In this document: one piece after another, positions 25,987 to 34,241 of the stretch
Position numbering within the stretch: position 1 is the first letter of the stretch
How the letters are laid out: every line of letters starts with the position of its first letter
Source: CAZUAQ01 sp964618455
GTDB lineage: Bacteria > Planctomycetota > Phycisphaerae > UBA1845 > PWPN01
Reading direction: 5' to 3'
Assembly (NCBI GenBank): GCA_964618455.1
Contig: CAZUAQ010000007.1
Location: 86,537 to 150,536 of the forward strand
DNA: 64,000 nucleotides
Position numbers and translations under genes: made by a program
Notes under the pieces: generated by a model
What the model was told of the DNA's origin: nothing
What the model saw: only the letters and a program-made list of their open reading frames with translations
Databases searched by the model: none

Positions 25987-27540
25987 CTAATGAAGACTGA
26001 TGGTGGTTTGAACAAAGAAGAGATCGCCGTCATCGTCGATACCGACGCGCCGGGCGAATGAACCGGGATAGAAGTGAACGTAGCCGACCTCCAGCTCGAT
26101 CCGGTCGCTGACTTGCCATTCGGCGGAGACTTCACTTTCCTGGCCGATGAATCTGCCGCTTTCGCCGGTGGGATCGCTGAGGCGCGGCGTGGGCCAGCGA
26201 TCGTTATCGCTGGCCAGCCAGTACAGGCCATGCCCGAAGGAGAACTCGAGATTCTCGATGGGCTCGAACTGCAGGCCGATACCCGGCTTGATGATGTTCT
26301 GCCAGTTGTATTGCACACTGACAGAGACCGGGCTCGTCGGGTCCGCGGCACGGAACCATCGTCCACTGGAGTCGTCGGCCGGATCATGATCACCGCTGCC
26401 GTAGCGGATGGAGGCGCTGAGTCTCGGCGACCAGTCGTGCTCGAAGGTGTAACCGAGTTCCGCGTATGTGGCGAACGCGCGGTGCTGACGGTCGCCGACG
26501 TCGCCGAACTGGAAGGCCGTATCGGTGTCATAATCGAAACCGCTGTCGCCGATGGGGCCGAAGAGCCTCAGCCCGAGTGTATGAACGGTGGCGTCTTCGT
26601 CCGATCGAGGTTTGAGATCATCGTCCACGACGACATACCAGGGCTCGACCGTGACCAGGTCGGACCACTTGCGCCACTGGCCGGACATGGCGTAGACGAC
26701 GCGCTCGTCATCCGAACCATCCATGCGTCGCAACCGAATCTCCACCGGACGGGCGGCCCAGGCCTCGAATTGCCAGTCCGACTGCTCGCCGCCCAGGACG
26801 GTGCGCAGGCCATCGAAGGCGTTGAGCGTGTTTCGCCAGCGATTGCGGCCAATGTACTTGCGGTCGACGAAGTCGATGGAGAAGCGACCCGCCTGAACCC
26901 GGATGGGATCGTCCGGCCCGAGGGCGTCGGCGAAATGGAGTTCCGCGAACGCCTGCAGAAAGTCGTTCTCGTTCGTGTCCCGGCTCAGATCAGGGAGGGG
27001 GCTGTTGAAACTCCGGGAGTCCATGAACTCGATGCCGAAGCGGAAGGGATCGAGAATATTCTGAATGCCAAGATAGCCCTGGCTCCGGAGTAGGAATTTG
27101 CGATCGTCTTCGAAGCTGCGACGCGTGAAGTCGTCACGCATTTCAAACCTCGTGCGATGCTTCAGCCCGAAGATCAGCCAATCGAGATCCTCGGTGGAGT
27201 CCAGGCCCAACTCGCTGAGCGGCTTGGCGTACCGCGGGGGTTCGGTCTCGTTGCTGACGCCGGCGGCTTTGCTGCGGAAATGCTTCTTGCCGCTGGAGCG
27301 GGCCGAATCGGTCGAGGTCACCAGATCAGGAGTGTTCATATCGTTCTCTGACGAGGACAGATCCTGATCTTCGACGAAGGGGGAGTCGGAATCGGAATTG
27401 GTATCGGTCACCATTCCCGAATCGGGCAGAGCAGTTGTGGCCATGCCCAGCAGCACGGCCAGGAAAGTCATCGCCGGAGCCGACTTTCTGGAGTTCGCAA
27501 ATGCCAGCCATGATTGCGCGTATAAGTTCAATGATCGCAT
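25987..27540 (-). CDS. Alginate-export-like outer-membrane beta-barrel protein
   Basis: A 517-residue exported protein. After an N-terminal hydrophobic segment (AMTFLAVLLGMATTA) comes an acidic Ser/Asp-rich linker (about 43-85), then alternating beta strands typical of an outer-membrane barrel: KHRTRFEMRDDF, FRFGIEFMDSRSF, LQAFAELHFAD, VQAGRFSIDFVDRKYIGRNRW, and a C-terminal strand ending VQTTISLH. The order and the QxGR..DFxDRxYIGR segment match the alginate export (AlgE-like) barrel family, used widely for diffusion of anionic sugars. Start at 27540, or 27471 if the first 23 residues are not translated. It lies downstream of the NTF2-like lipoprotein gene on the same strand. Confidence 0.75.
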   Translation of the reverse strand: MRSLNLYAQSWLAFANSRKSAPAMTFLAVLLGMATTALPDSGMVTDTNSDSDSPFVEDQDLSSSENDMNTPDLVTSTDSARSSGKKHFRSKAAGVSNETEPPRYAKPLSELGLDSTEDLDWLIFGLKHRTRFEMRDDFTRRSFEDDRKFLLRSQGYLGIQNILDPFRFGIEFMDSRSFNSPLPDLSRDTNENDFLQAFAELHFADALGPDDPIRVQAGRFSIDFVDRKYIGRNRWRNTLNAFDGLRTVLGGEQSDWQFEAWAARPVEIRLRRMDGSDDERVVYAMSGQWRKWSDLVTVEPWYVVVDDDLKPRSDEDATVHTLGLRLFGPIGDSGFDYDTDTAFQFGDVGDRQHRAFATYAELGYTFEHDWSPRLSASIRYGSGDHDPADDSSGRWFRAADPTSPVSVSVQYNWQNIIKPGIGLQFEPIENLEFSFGHGLYWLASDNDRWPTPRLSDPTGESGRFIGQESEVSAEWQVSDRIELEVGYVHFYPGSFARRVGIDDDGDLFFVQTTISLH

Positions 27541-27725
27541 CTACAGCCCTCAACAATGTGATCTGGATATGACTGAAGTGTATGAAAAATCAGCGATCGC
27601 GTCGAGAGAGGGCAAGACGACAACCTGCCGATCGATGCGCCGATTATCAAGAGTCGCGCAACGATCGGGCAGGCGAAGACAACTCCCGTCAGAAGCCTTG
27701 CATGAAGTTGTTCGTCAGAACCGGA

Positions 27726-28277
27726 TCAGGGTTTCGCGAACGGGAGCGATGAATGATGCAGATTGATGCGAAGTTGTCCCTTCTCGTCGAGGAGATAGCC
27801 GAAGGTATATTCGACCTTGACTTCGTCACCGGCCGTGGTCTTGAAGAAGTAGTTCCCCATCGCTACCGCATAATTATCCTGCAGGTAGATGGCGGCATTG
27901 TCGAACCGAACATTCGTCCATGGCTGAAGGGCAAAACCGGTATCTTCGGAGAAATCGGAATCACCGCCCACGAAGTAGGAAATGGCCGACTGACGCGTCA
28001 GGCGAAACTGCTGGTCGGCTGCCTTGGTCGGTTTGAAGAGCACTTCGCCCTTGTCGAAAGCATAGAGGGTATCCACGTGATCGGTGGCGACGGCTCGATA
28101 ATCCTGGCCGGCGGTGTGGGCCTTGCCAATGGCGACGACGCCTTCTCCCCAGGTCTGCTGAGCACGCTCGACCTGCTGCTGCGAGATGGAGCCGGGTGTG
28201 CTGCATCCGGTTCCCAGTAACAGGAAAGTGGCGCAAGCAGCAAATGGAACAATCGCAGTAACTCTAGAAGCTCTCAT
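27726..28277 (-). CDS. NTF2/SnoaL-like lipoprotein
   Basis: A 183-residue lipoprotein: signal ending LLLGTGC, then an alpha+beta cone resembling NTF2/SnoaL-like proteins (WGEGVVAIGKAHTAGQDY, TLYAFDKGEVLFKPT, AIYLQDNYAVAMGNYFFKT, VEYTFGYLLDEKGQLRI). Closely similar proteins in databases are often labelled phosphoribosyl-AMP cyclohydrolase, but HisI metal-binding cysteines are absent, so I reject that. It is probably a periplasmic ligand-binding or orphan protein. I start at 28277, placing the signal peptide correctly; 28295 adds six residues. It precedes the outer-membrane barrel gene on the same strand, 185 bases away. Confidence 0.65.
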   Translation of the reverse strand: MRASRVTAIVPFAACATFLLLGTGCSTPGSISQQQVERAQQTWGEGVVAIGKAHTAGQDYRAVATDHVDTLYAFDKGEVLFKPTKAADQQFRLTRQSAISYFVGGDSDFSEDTGFALQPWTNVRFDNAAIYLQDNYAVAMGNYFFKTTAGDEVKVEYTFGYLLDEKGQLRINLHHSSLPFAKP

Positions 28278-28579
28278 GATGAATCTCCGTTGCACGTTTG
28301 TCGCTGACCCGAATCAATTAACTCCAACATAAACTCATGTGGGGAAAATATAGCGCGCTGACGATCTGTTGGCCACAGCATTGCGGTACGAAAACTGGCA
28401 GAAGGATATGAATTTGGCAGATTGCCGAAGTTCCGCCACGGCCATGTGATAGTTCGGGCAACGCCTATGTGCAGATGCAATAGATAGGTTTTATCAATGA
28501 TGTGATCCATCAGAACCTATGCTTATTTGAGTGAAGGAAATGATGGGGTGGAATTATGGCGTATGTCAGAAGAGGAGCG
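28278..28579. other. Gene-free spacer upstream of the NTF2-like lipoprotein gene
   Basis: Moderately AT-rich. No gene, tRNA or convincing promoter pair recognised. Confidence 0.35.
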
Positions 28580-30046
28580 TTATTCATCCCGCGTGGTCGA
28601 GAGTCCCTGTTTCACGGCATGCCAACCCGGTTCCGCCGGATCGAAGTGGAAATCGTCCCGCAGGTGACCGGTGTACAGATGGACGGGCACCGCCTCTTGT
28701 GCGGCTTTCTCCTGTGTTCCGAGATTCATGCGGATCACCGGCGCAGCGGGGATGTGGATATAACTCACGCTCAGCCGCCAGGTGACATCGCGGCTGAGGT
28801 CGATGGCTTCGGCGCGGTCCAGGATGTCCTGCTTGTCCATCCTCGCGAGAACCATGGATTCGCCGGGCTCGAGTTTGTGCACACGCTTGCCGTCGAACTT
28901 GGCGCCTGTCCGCTCTTCCGGCCGGATGAACTTGTCCCGCGGCGATTCCATCGATTCTTCGTGCGAGTAGGTGTTCCGCTCCAGCGTCCATTCCAGTTTG
29001 CCGTGGGTAAACAGGTCGCCGTTGAAATTGAGATTAACCCATTGCGGCCGATCCCAGAGATTCTGCACTACCGCGCGGAGTTCGTCCCCTTCGGGTTTGA
29101 GTGTCATTATCATCGGCGTTTCGCCCTGCAGAATCGCCTCCGGGGGTTGACCGGTGATCATGATCGTCACCGGTTCGGCGCGGACGAGGCCGTACTTCTG
29201 CCGGGTCCACGTCTCATCCTTCCATTGCGGCTGGTAGCCGAATTGAATTCTGTACGTCCCGGGCTTGAGCAGCGGGTACCGCGCCCAACCCCGATTGATG
29301 TTCGGAATGATCAGGAATGACTGCTTTCCGGGCGGCAGCATGTGGGTCGGCGCGTCATCCCCGGCCCGGGTCTGCACGGCATCCAGGACACGCGGGTCGC
29401 GCTCCAGGGGATCGACGCGCAGCATGAGAGGTTCGTCCTTCGCCTCAAACACTTCCAGGTACTCCGCCGCATCGAGCAGCGCCGCCACCTGCTGGTGGTC
29501 CGGGAGAGGTGCGGGTAGGTCGGCCGGGCGGCTGGTCGTCGCGGATTCAGCCGACCACGGAAGCTTGATCGGATCTTCGGTCGGGTTGTGCACCTGGATG
29601 ACCAGCGACACCGGCTCATCCCACGCGGCACGCCCAGGCTCGACATGCAACCTCACGCGCGCCCCGATCAGGACGGCGTTCTCCAATTCGCCGAGCAGAT
29701 CCCGCGCCGAGAGGGCGGTCTCGAGATCCGCATCCCTGGCAGCCTTGCGGAGTTCCGGAAAGGCGAAGGGACCCCAATCCGCAAGCTGTCGTATCGCGTC
29801 GGACCGCTTGGCGGGCAGGGGGTGGCTGAGCTGGTCGATCATCCTGCGGATTTCCGCTCGGGTTGGTGGTTGAATGGCGGGGCGAGTCTTGGGATGGTCC
29901 TGAGGTGTCGCCGGTGCGGTGGCCGGGCTTCGAGCGGGCCGGCTTCCGTTGTCCACTCGAGCCTCCTCAGCCGCAACCGGCGTCCTGACGCTCAGACTGG
30001 TAAGGCATAATCCGATGACGAAAAGACGATGATGCGTGAAGGACAT
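28580..30046 (-). CDS. Secreted protein with N-terminal HEAT-like region, function unknown
   Basis: A 488-residue exported protein. The ATG at 30046 has an excellent GGAAGGAG site and opens a signal peptide (FVIGLCLTSLSV, cleavage after VAA). Residues about 55-115 look like one or two HEAT-type helical hairpins (LPAKRSDAIRQLADWGPFAF, ELRKAARDADLETALSARDLL). The remaining 370 residues are beta-rich, with repeated Ig-like stretches (VSLVIQVHNPTEDPIKLPW, GTYRIQFGYQPQW, MTLKPEGDELRAVVQN, LEPGESMVLARMD). I do not recognise the family. Single gene, divergent from the hemX-like gene. Confidence 0.65.
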   Translation of the reverse strand: MSFTHHRLFVIGLCLTSLSVRTPVAAEEARVDNGSRPARSPATAPATPQDHPKTRPAIQPPTRAEIRRMIDQLSHPLPAKRSDAIRQLADWGPFAFPELRKAARDADLETALSARDLLGELENAVLIGARVRLHVEPGRAAWDEPVSLVIQVHNPTEDPIKLPWSAESATTSRPADLPAPLPDHQQVAALLDAAEYLEVFEAKDEPLMLRVDPLERDPRVLDAVQTRAGDDAPTHMLPPGKQSFLIIPNINRGWARYPLLKPGTYRIQFGYQPQWKDETWTRQKYGLVRAEPVTIMITGQPPEAILQGETPMIMTLKPEGDELRAVVQNLWDRPQWVNLNFNGDLFTHGKLEWTLERNTYSHEESMESPRDKFIRPEERTGAKFDGKRVHKLEPGESMVLARMDKQDILDRAEAIDLSRDVTWRLSVSYIHIPAAPVIRMNLGTQEKAAQEAVPVHLYTGHLRDDFHFDPAEPGWHAVKQGLSTTRDE

Positions 30047-30261
30047 GTCGTACTCCTTCCGTAGACTCCAGGATAACGTCGTTCGGACGACTCGCGGCCA
30101 TCGAGACAAACCGTTGAGGACGTCCAACGTCGCTTAACAGGCGAACATGCCCAACCGGCGGATGGGTCGTCTCGGAAACGGCTTCGCGTTATTCTAATGA
30201 GTCTCCCGGGAAGTGCACTGCGAGGCGTCCGCTCCCGGAAGTTCGAGGCGCCCGAGGCATC

Positions 30262-31092
30262 ATGAGCATGGAAGAATGGTCGATTATCGTGGGCGGCGTG
30301 GGACTGATCCTTGCCGGGGCAAGCGCGGCACTGACGCTGAGCAGCCGTGTGGTCTGGGCACCCTATGCGCTGCGTGTGCTGGCCGTCGTGGCCATCGTGG
30401 ACAACGTCCTGCTGCTGTTCACCGCCGTGAGCCGTCAGGGGTGGGTGGCCACGCTTCGCCAGAACGTGGAATCCACCATGCTGATGGCGCTGCTGATGGC
30501 GCTGGTCGGCCTGGGCGTGCATTTCTCGAAGTGGCTGCGCGGCTTGGACATTTTTCTGTTCCTGCTGGCCGGAGTGGTGCAGCTCAGTGCGCTGGGACTG
30601 CGCAACGTGAATTCCGACGTGATCGAGGATGCTCCGTGGTTCCTGAGTCATTCGCTCGCGTTCGCCGTCAGCGGCGTCGCGTTTGTCGCCGGTGGGGCGG
30701 CGGGGGTTGCCTATATCTGGATCAATCGATCGCTTCGCAAGAAGCAGATGACCCAGTTCATCGCCGAGTTTGCCCCGCTCGAAGCGCTTGAGCGCTTCTG
30801 GAAGGTCATGCTTGTCGTTGGATTTCCCTTGTTCACGTACGGCGTACTGACCGGCTTCTGCGGCATGTTTCACGACCCGACCCCGGGTGACCCGAGTCCG
30901 GCGGAGTGGTTGAGCGATCCGTTCGTGATTGTGTCGTTGCTGACCTGGTTGTTGTATGCCTATCTGTGTGTGTCCCTGCTGTTCCGGGTGTCGATCCGCG
31001 GGGTCCGCGCCGCGCGGCTGACCACGGTCGGCATGGTGATGGTCGCCATGGTTTATCTCTTTGCGGAACATTTTTCGCCCGTGCACCGATGA
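30262..31092 (+). CDS. hemX: HemX-like/CcsA-family cytochrome c assembly membrane protein
   Basis: A 276-residue integral membrane protein with about eight predicted helices. The family region is recognisable in QNVESTMLMALLMALVGLG, NVNSDVIEDAPWFLSHSLAF and WKVMLVVGFPLFTYGVLTG, the CcsA/HemX (Cyt c assembly) domain that binds or handles haem. HemX in Bacillus precedes hemC in the hemAXCDBL operon and modulates glutamyl-tRNA reductase. Here the gene overlaps hemA by 4 bases (ATGA), which strongly supports the HemX role over a cytochrome c maturation role. No other cytochrome c biogenesis gene is nearby. Confidence 0.75.
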   Translation: MSMEEWSIIVGGVGLILAGASAALTLSSRVVWAPYALRVLAVVAIVDNVLLLFTAVSRQGWVATLRQNVESTMLMALLMALVGLGVHFSKWLRGLDIFLFLLAGVVQLSALGLRNVNSDVIEDAPWFLSHSLAFAVSGVAFVAGGAAGVAYIWINRSLRKKQMTQFIAEFAPLEALERFWKVMLVVGFPLFTYGVLTGFCGMFHDPTPGDPSPAEWLSDPFVIVSLLTWLLYAYLCVSLLFRVSIRGVRAARLTTVGMVMVAMVYLFAEHFSPVHR

Positions 31093-32489
31093 GAACGCTG
31101 GTAGTCGGATGTAATCATCGCTCCGCCCCGGTGGCGTTGCGCGAGCGGCTCGCCTGGAGCCCCGACGCGCTGCCGAACGCCCTGCGCGCCTTGCGCGAGC
31201 GGCATCTCTGCGCCGAGGCCGTGCTCATCTCGACCTGCAACCGGATGGAAATGTACATCGCGCGGCCGGTGGCGGGGCACCCGCGCTTCGATGACGTGGT
31301 GGCGTTTCTCTCCGAGGTGCAGGGGCTGCGCCCCGACACCTTCGCCGCCAACCTGTACAGCCACGAGGACACGGAAGCCGTCCGCCATCTCTTCCGCGTG
31401 GTCAGTTCGCTGGATTCCATGGTGCTCGGGGAGTCGCAGATCCTTGCCCAAGCCAAGTCCGCCTTCGATATCGCGCGGCGGGTGGGCACGGTCGGCCCGG
31501 AGTTGGAGGGATTGTTCCAGCGGGCCTTCGCCGTGGCGAAGGAGATCCACACGCAGACCAGCCTGGCCACGGGACGCGTGAGCGTAGCGAGTACCGCCGT
31601 GGACCTCGCCCGGCAGATTTTCTCCCGGTTCGATGACAAAACCGTCATGATGGTCGGCGCGGGGGAGATGGGCGAACTCGCCCTGACTCACGTGATGGAG
31701 ACGCGTCCCCGCGAACTGCGCGTGACCAATCGCACCGCCGAGCGCGCGGCGGACCTTGCCCGTCGTTTCCGCGAGCGCTACGCGATCGAGGCGACGCCGG
31801 TGCCCTACGCGCAGTGGCACGATCAACTGGCGGAAGTGGACATCGTGATCAGCTCCACCGGGGCGCGCGAGCCGATTCTGACGGCGAAAGACTTCAAGCC
31901 GATCCCGAAGAAGCGCAAGTACCGCCCGCTGCTGCTGATTGACATCGCCGTTCCGCGCGACATCGAGCCGGCGGTGGCCGACGTGGATGAGAGTGTTTAC
32001 CTCTACAACATCGACGACCTGCAACTCGTCGTCGAGACCAACCTCGCCCAGCGCCGCGACGCCATCGGCCGCTGCCACGACATCATCGAGCAGCACGTCA
32101 TCGACTTCATCGAGAAGCGTTCCAAGCGCGACATCGGCCCGCTTGTGCGCGAGCTGCAGCAGCACTTCCGCGCGATCGGCCAGCGCGAACTGGACTGGAT
32201 CCTGCCGAAGCTCGACTCCGCCAGCCCGCACGACCGGCAGCTTATCGAGCAACTGCTGCATCGCGTCATTCAGAAGCTGCTCAACGGCCCGATCCGCATG
32301 ATGGGCGACAAGGCGGCCAACGGCGCCGCCCAGGTCTACGCCGAGACACTGAAGGCCATGTTCGAGATCACGCAGGAAGAGTCCGCGGAGGGCATCGGCG
32401 GGACCATGCCGTCCACGGAGAGTGCGGAAATGGAAGATCTGTCCACGGAAAGCACGGAAGACACGGAAACAAGGGAAGGGAAAGGATAG
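31089..32489 (+). CDS. hemA: Glutamyl-tRNA reductase
   Basis: A 466-residue enzyme reducing glutamyl-tRNA(Glu) to glutamate-1-semialdehyde with NADPH, the first step of C5 tetrapyrrole synthesis. The start is the ATG at 31089 inside the hemX stop. Catalytic Cys50 is in STCNRMEMY, the substrate-specificity region is GLRPDTFAANLYSHEDTEAVRHL (in part), the NADPH fold is VMMVGAGEMGELA, and DIAVPRDIEPAVADV follows. The C-terminal dimerisation helix is present. Beyond about residue 435 there is an unusual Glu/Ser/Thr-rich tail encoded by near-repeats of CACGGAA. The gene ends 12 bases from convergent trkH. Confidence 0.93.
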   Translation: MRTLVVGCNHRSAPVALRERLAWSPDALPNALRALRERHLCAEAVLISTCNRMEMYIARPVAGHPRFDDVVAFLSEVQGLRPDTFAANLYSHEDTEAVRHLFRVVSSLDSMVLGESQILAQAKSAFDIARRVGTVGPELEGLFQRAFAVAKEIHTQTSLATGRVSVASTAVDLARQIFSRFDDKTVMMVGAGEMGELALTHVMETRPRELRVTNRTAERAADLARRFRERYAIEATPVPYAQWHDQLAEVDIVISSTGAREPILTAKDFKPIPKKRKYRPLLLIDIAVPRDIEPAVADVDESVYLYNIDDLQLVVETNLAQRRDAIGRCHDIIEQHVIDFIEKRSKRDIGPLVRELQQHFRAIGQRELDWILPKLDSASPHDRQLIEQLLHRVIQKLLNGPIRMMGDKAANGAAQVYAETLKAMFEITQEESAEGIGGTMPSTESAEMEDLSTESTEDTETREGKG

Positions 32490-32501
32490 CAAGAAGGGCA
32501 T

Positions 32502-34217
32502 TTACATGGCCGAACCATCATGATTGCCGTTCGGCTGCGAAGTGCTCGCCGGCACCATCCTCAGCATCACGAACAGCGGGATAAGCTTGCCCAGGAGCAT
32601 GCCGCCGATGAGCGTCAGGCGGCTGAGGAAGCGGAGGATCAGCGGGCCGGGGGTATGGTCTTCGAGGGGGAGCCCGGCGGTCAGGCCGGTGGAGAGGCCG
32701 ACGTTGCTGCAGACGCTGACGGCGTCGAAGAGGCAGCGCTCCAGCGCATCCGGCCGCCGGTAGACCAGCACGAATGTCACCACCGCCACAAGCCCGAGCA
32801 TGTTTACCAGCCCCACACCGCAGGCGGACACGGCCTTGGCGCGAAAAAGTTCGCGCCCGTCGATCTCGCTGCGGATCGCCCGACGCAACGCTACCGCCAG
32901 GACGATCAGCGTCACGAAGCGCACGCCGCCGCTCGTCCCTCCCAGCGGTCCACCGATCAGCATCATGCCGGTCAGCACCCATCGCGAGGCGGGGGCGATC
33001 GACGCGTCGTCGAGCCGCACACCATGCATGCCGCCCGAGCCGGTCTGCAGCGCCAGGAACAAGGCGTGCCCCAGCCGCTGACCGGCGGACATCGTTTGCA
33101 GACGCTCCCGTTCCGCGCGCGAAGGGGGCTCACTGAGAGAGAGCGGCTCATCGCCGTTGCCGAAATCAAAGCCACCACCGATGAGCGCATCACTCGCGGT
33201 GGTCGGCGACTCGGATGCCGAGCCGCCGGAACTCGAGGTGTTCAAATGGCCCGGCCGGCCCTCGGACTCGTACCGCAACTGCCACTGCGCGTTCCGGGTA
33301 CTCTCGACGATGAACACCAGCAGCCCGCCGGTGATCACCAGGCCGACGGATCCCAACACCGTGAGCTTGAAGAATGTTGACCATCCCCGGCGCGGCGCCC
33401 CCGCGCGGTGAAAGAGTCGCGACACGATCTCATAGAGCACCGGGCCGCCCAGGGCGCCGAGCCACATCAGCGCGCCCAGCGTGACGTACACCCACACCCC
33501 GACATCGCTGCCGATCAGGCTGCCGCGCCGCCACAGGAAACCCGTGTTCGTGAACGCGCTGACGCTGGTGAAGATCGCCGCCGCCCACGAAGTCGCGTCA
33601 TTGCCGTCCAGACCTTCCGGTAGCAGCGTCCCATTGAGTGTGGCGGATCTCAAGACCAGGGCACCGACCGCCTGCAGCAGCACGGCCAGTCCCAGCGTCA
33701 CCATCACCACGCGTCGCATGCCCGCATGCGACGGTTCATCATCGGCGTGGCCCCAACCCATGGCCGCGCGCAACCGCCAACCCGCGGCGGTGCTCAACGT
33801 CAGCCACACGAGTCCGCCCAATTCCATCATCGCAAGCAGTACCCAGCGCCCGAACAAACTGAAGTCGTGCCCGACATTCAGCAATGGCAGACCCGTCCCC
33901 GTCAGCGCGCCCATGCTCATCACGCCGACGTTCAGAACATGCGTGGAGAGCGGGTACGCCTTTTGTTGCGAAAGGGGAAGATCCGCCTCGTACGGGTGGT
34001 AACCGTCCCAAGCGACCGGCAATGCCAACAATGCAGTACCGATCAGCCAGATCAGCAAGATCACCAGGAACAGCCGATGGATCGAATGGCAGGGCCAGGC
34101 CTCACCCGTGCCCGGCATGAGCGAACGCATCCAGCCGCGTTGCGCGGGGCAGGAGGCCAACGCCTCGACCGAGGCGGCGATCTCCGTGCTCTGTGATGAG
34201 GGATCGGGAGACGGCAT
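32502..34217 (-). CDS. trkH: TrkH/KtrB-type potassium uptake membrane subunit
   Basis: A 571-residue inner-membrane protein of the Trk/Ktr/HKT superfamily. The four pore-loop segments are visible: GALTGTGLPLLN, SVSAFTNTGFLW, ALQTGSGGMHGV and SVCSNVGLSTGLT. Between the second and third pore loops there is a roughly 80-residue polar insertion rich in Ser/Gly/Glu (STRNAQWQLRYES to AERERLQTM) not usual for the family. The regulatory TrkA/KtrA RCK-domain partner is not in the window. It lies 24 bases downstream of the DUF4091-type lipoprotein gene, so they are probably co-transcribed. Confidence 0.85.
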   Translation of the reverse strand: MPSPDPSSQSTEIAASVEALASCPAQRGWMRSLMPGTGEAWPCHSIHRLFLVILLIWLIGTALLALPVAWDGYHPYEADLPLSQQKAYPLSTHVLNVGVMSMGALTGTGLPLLNVGHDFSLFGRWVLLAMMELGGLVWLTLSTAAGWRLRAAMGWGHADDEPSHAGMRRVVMVTLGLAVLLQAVGALVLRSATLNGTLLPEGLDGNDATSWAAAIFTSVSAFTNTGFLWRRGSLIGSDVGVWVYVTLGALMWLGALGGPVLYEIVSRLFHRAGAPRRGWSTFFKLTVLGSVGLVITGGLLVFIVESTRNAQWQLRYESEGRPGHLNTSSSGGSASESPTTASDALIGGGFDFGNGDEPLSLSEPPSRAERERLQTMSAGQRLGHALFLALQTGSGGMHGVRLDDASIAPASRWVLTGMMLIGGPLGGTSGGVRFVTLIVLAVALRRAIRSEIDGRELFRAKAVSACGVGLVNMLGLVAVVTFVLVYRRPDALERCLFDAVSVCSNVGLSTGLTAGLPLEDHTPGPLILRFLSRLTLIGGMLLGKLIPLFVMLRMVPASTSQPNGNHDGSAM

Positions 34218-34241
34218 GCACTGAGCTTATCCGCGGGCGGC

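Noticed and set aside
27726..28277. Annotation as phosphoribosyl-AMP cyclohydrolase
   Set aside because: I recall that name being attached to similar proteins, but the metal-binding cysteines and HisI motifs are missing and the protein is a lipoprotein with an NTF2-like layout.
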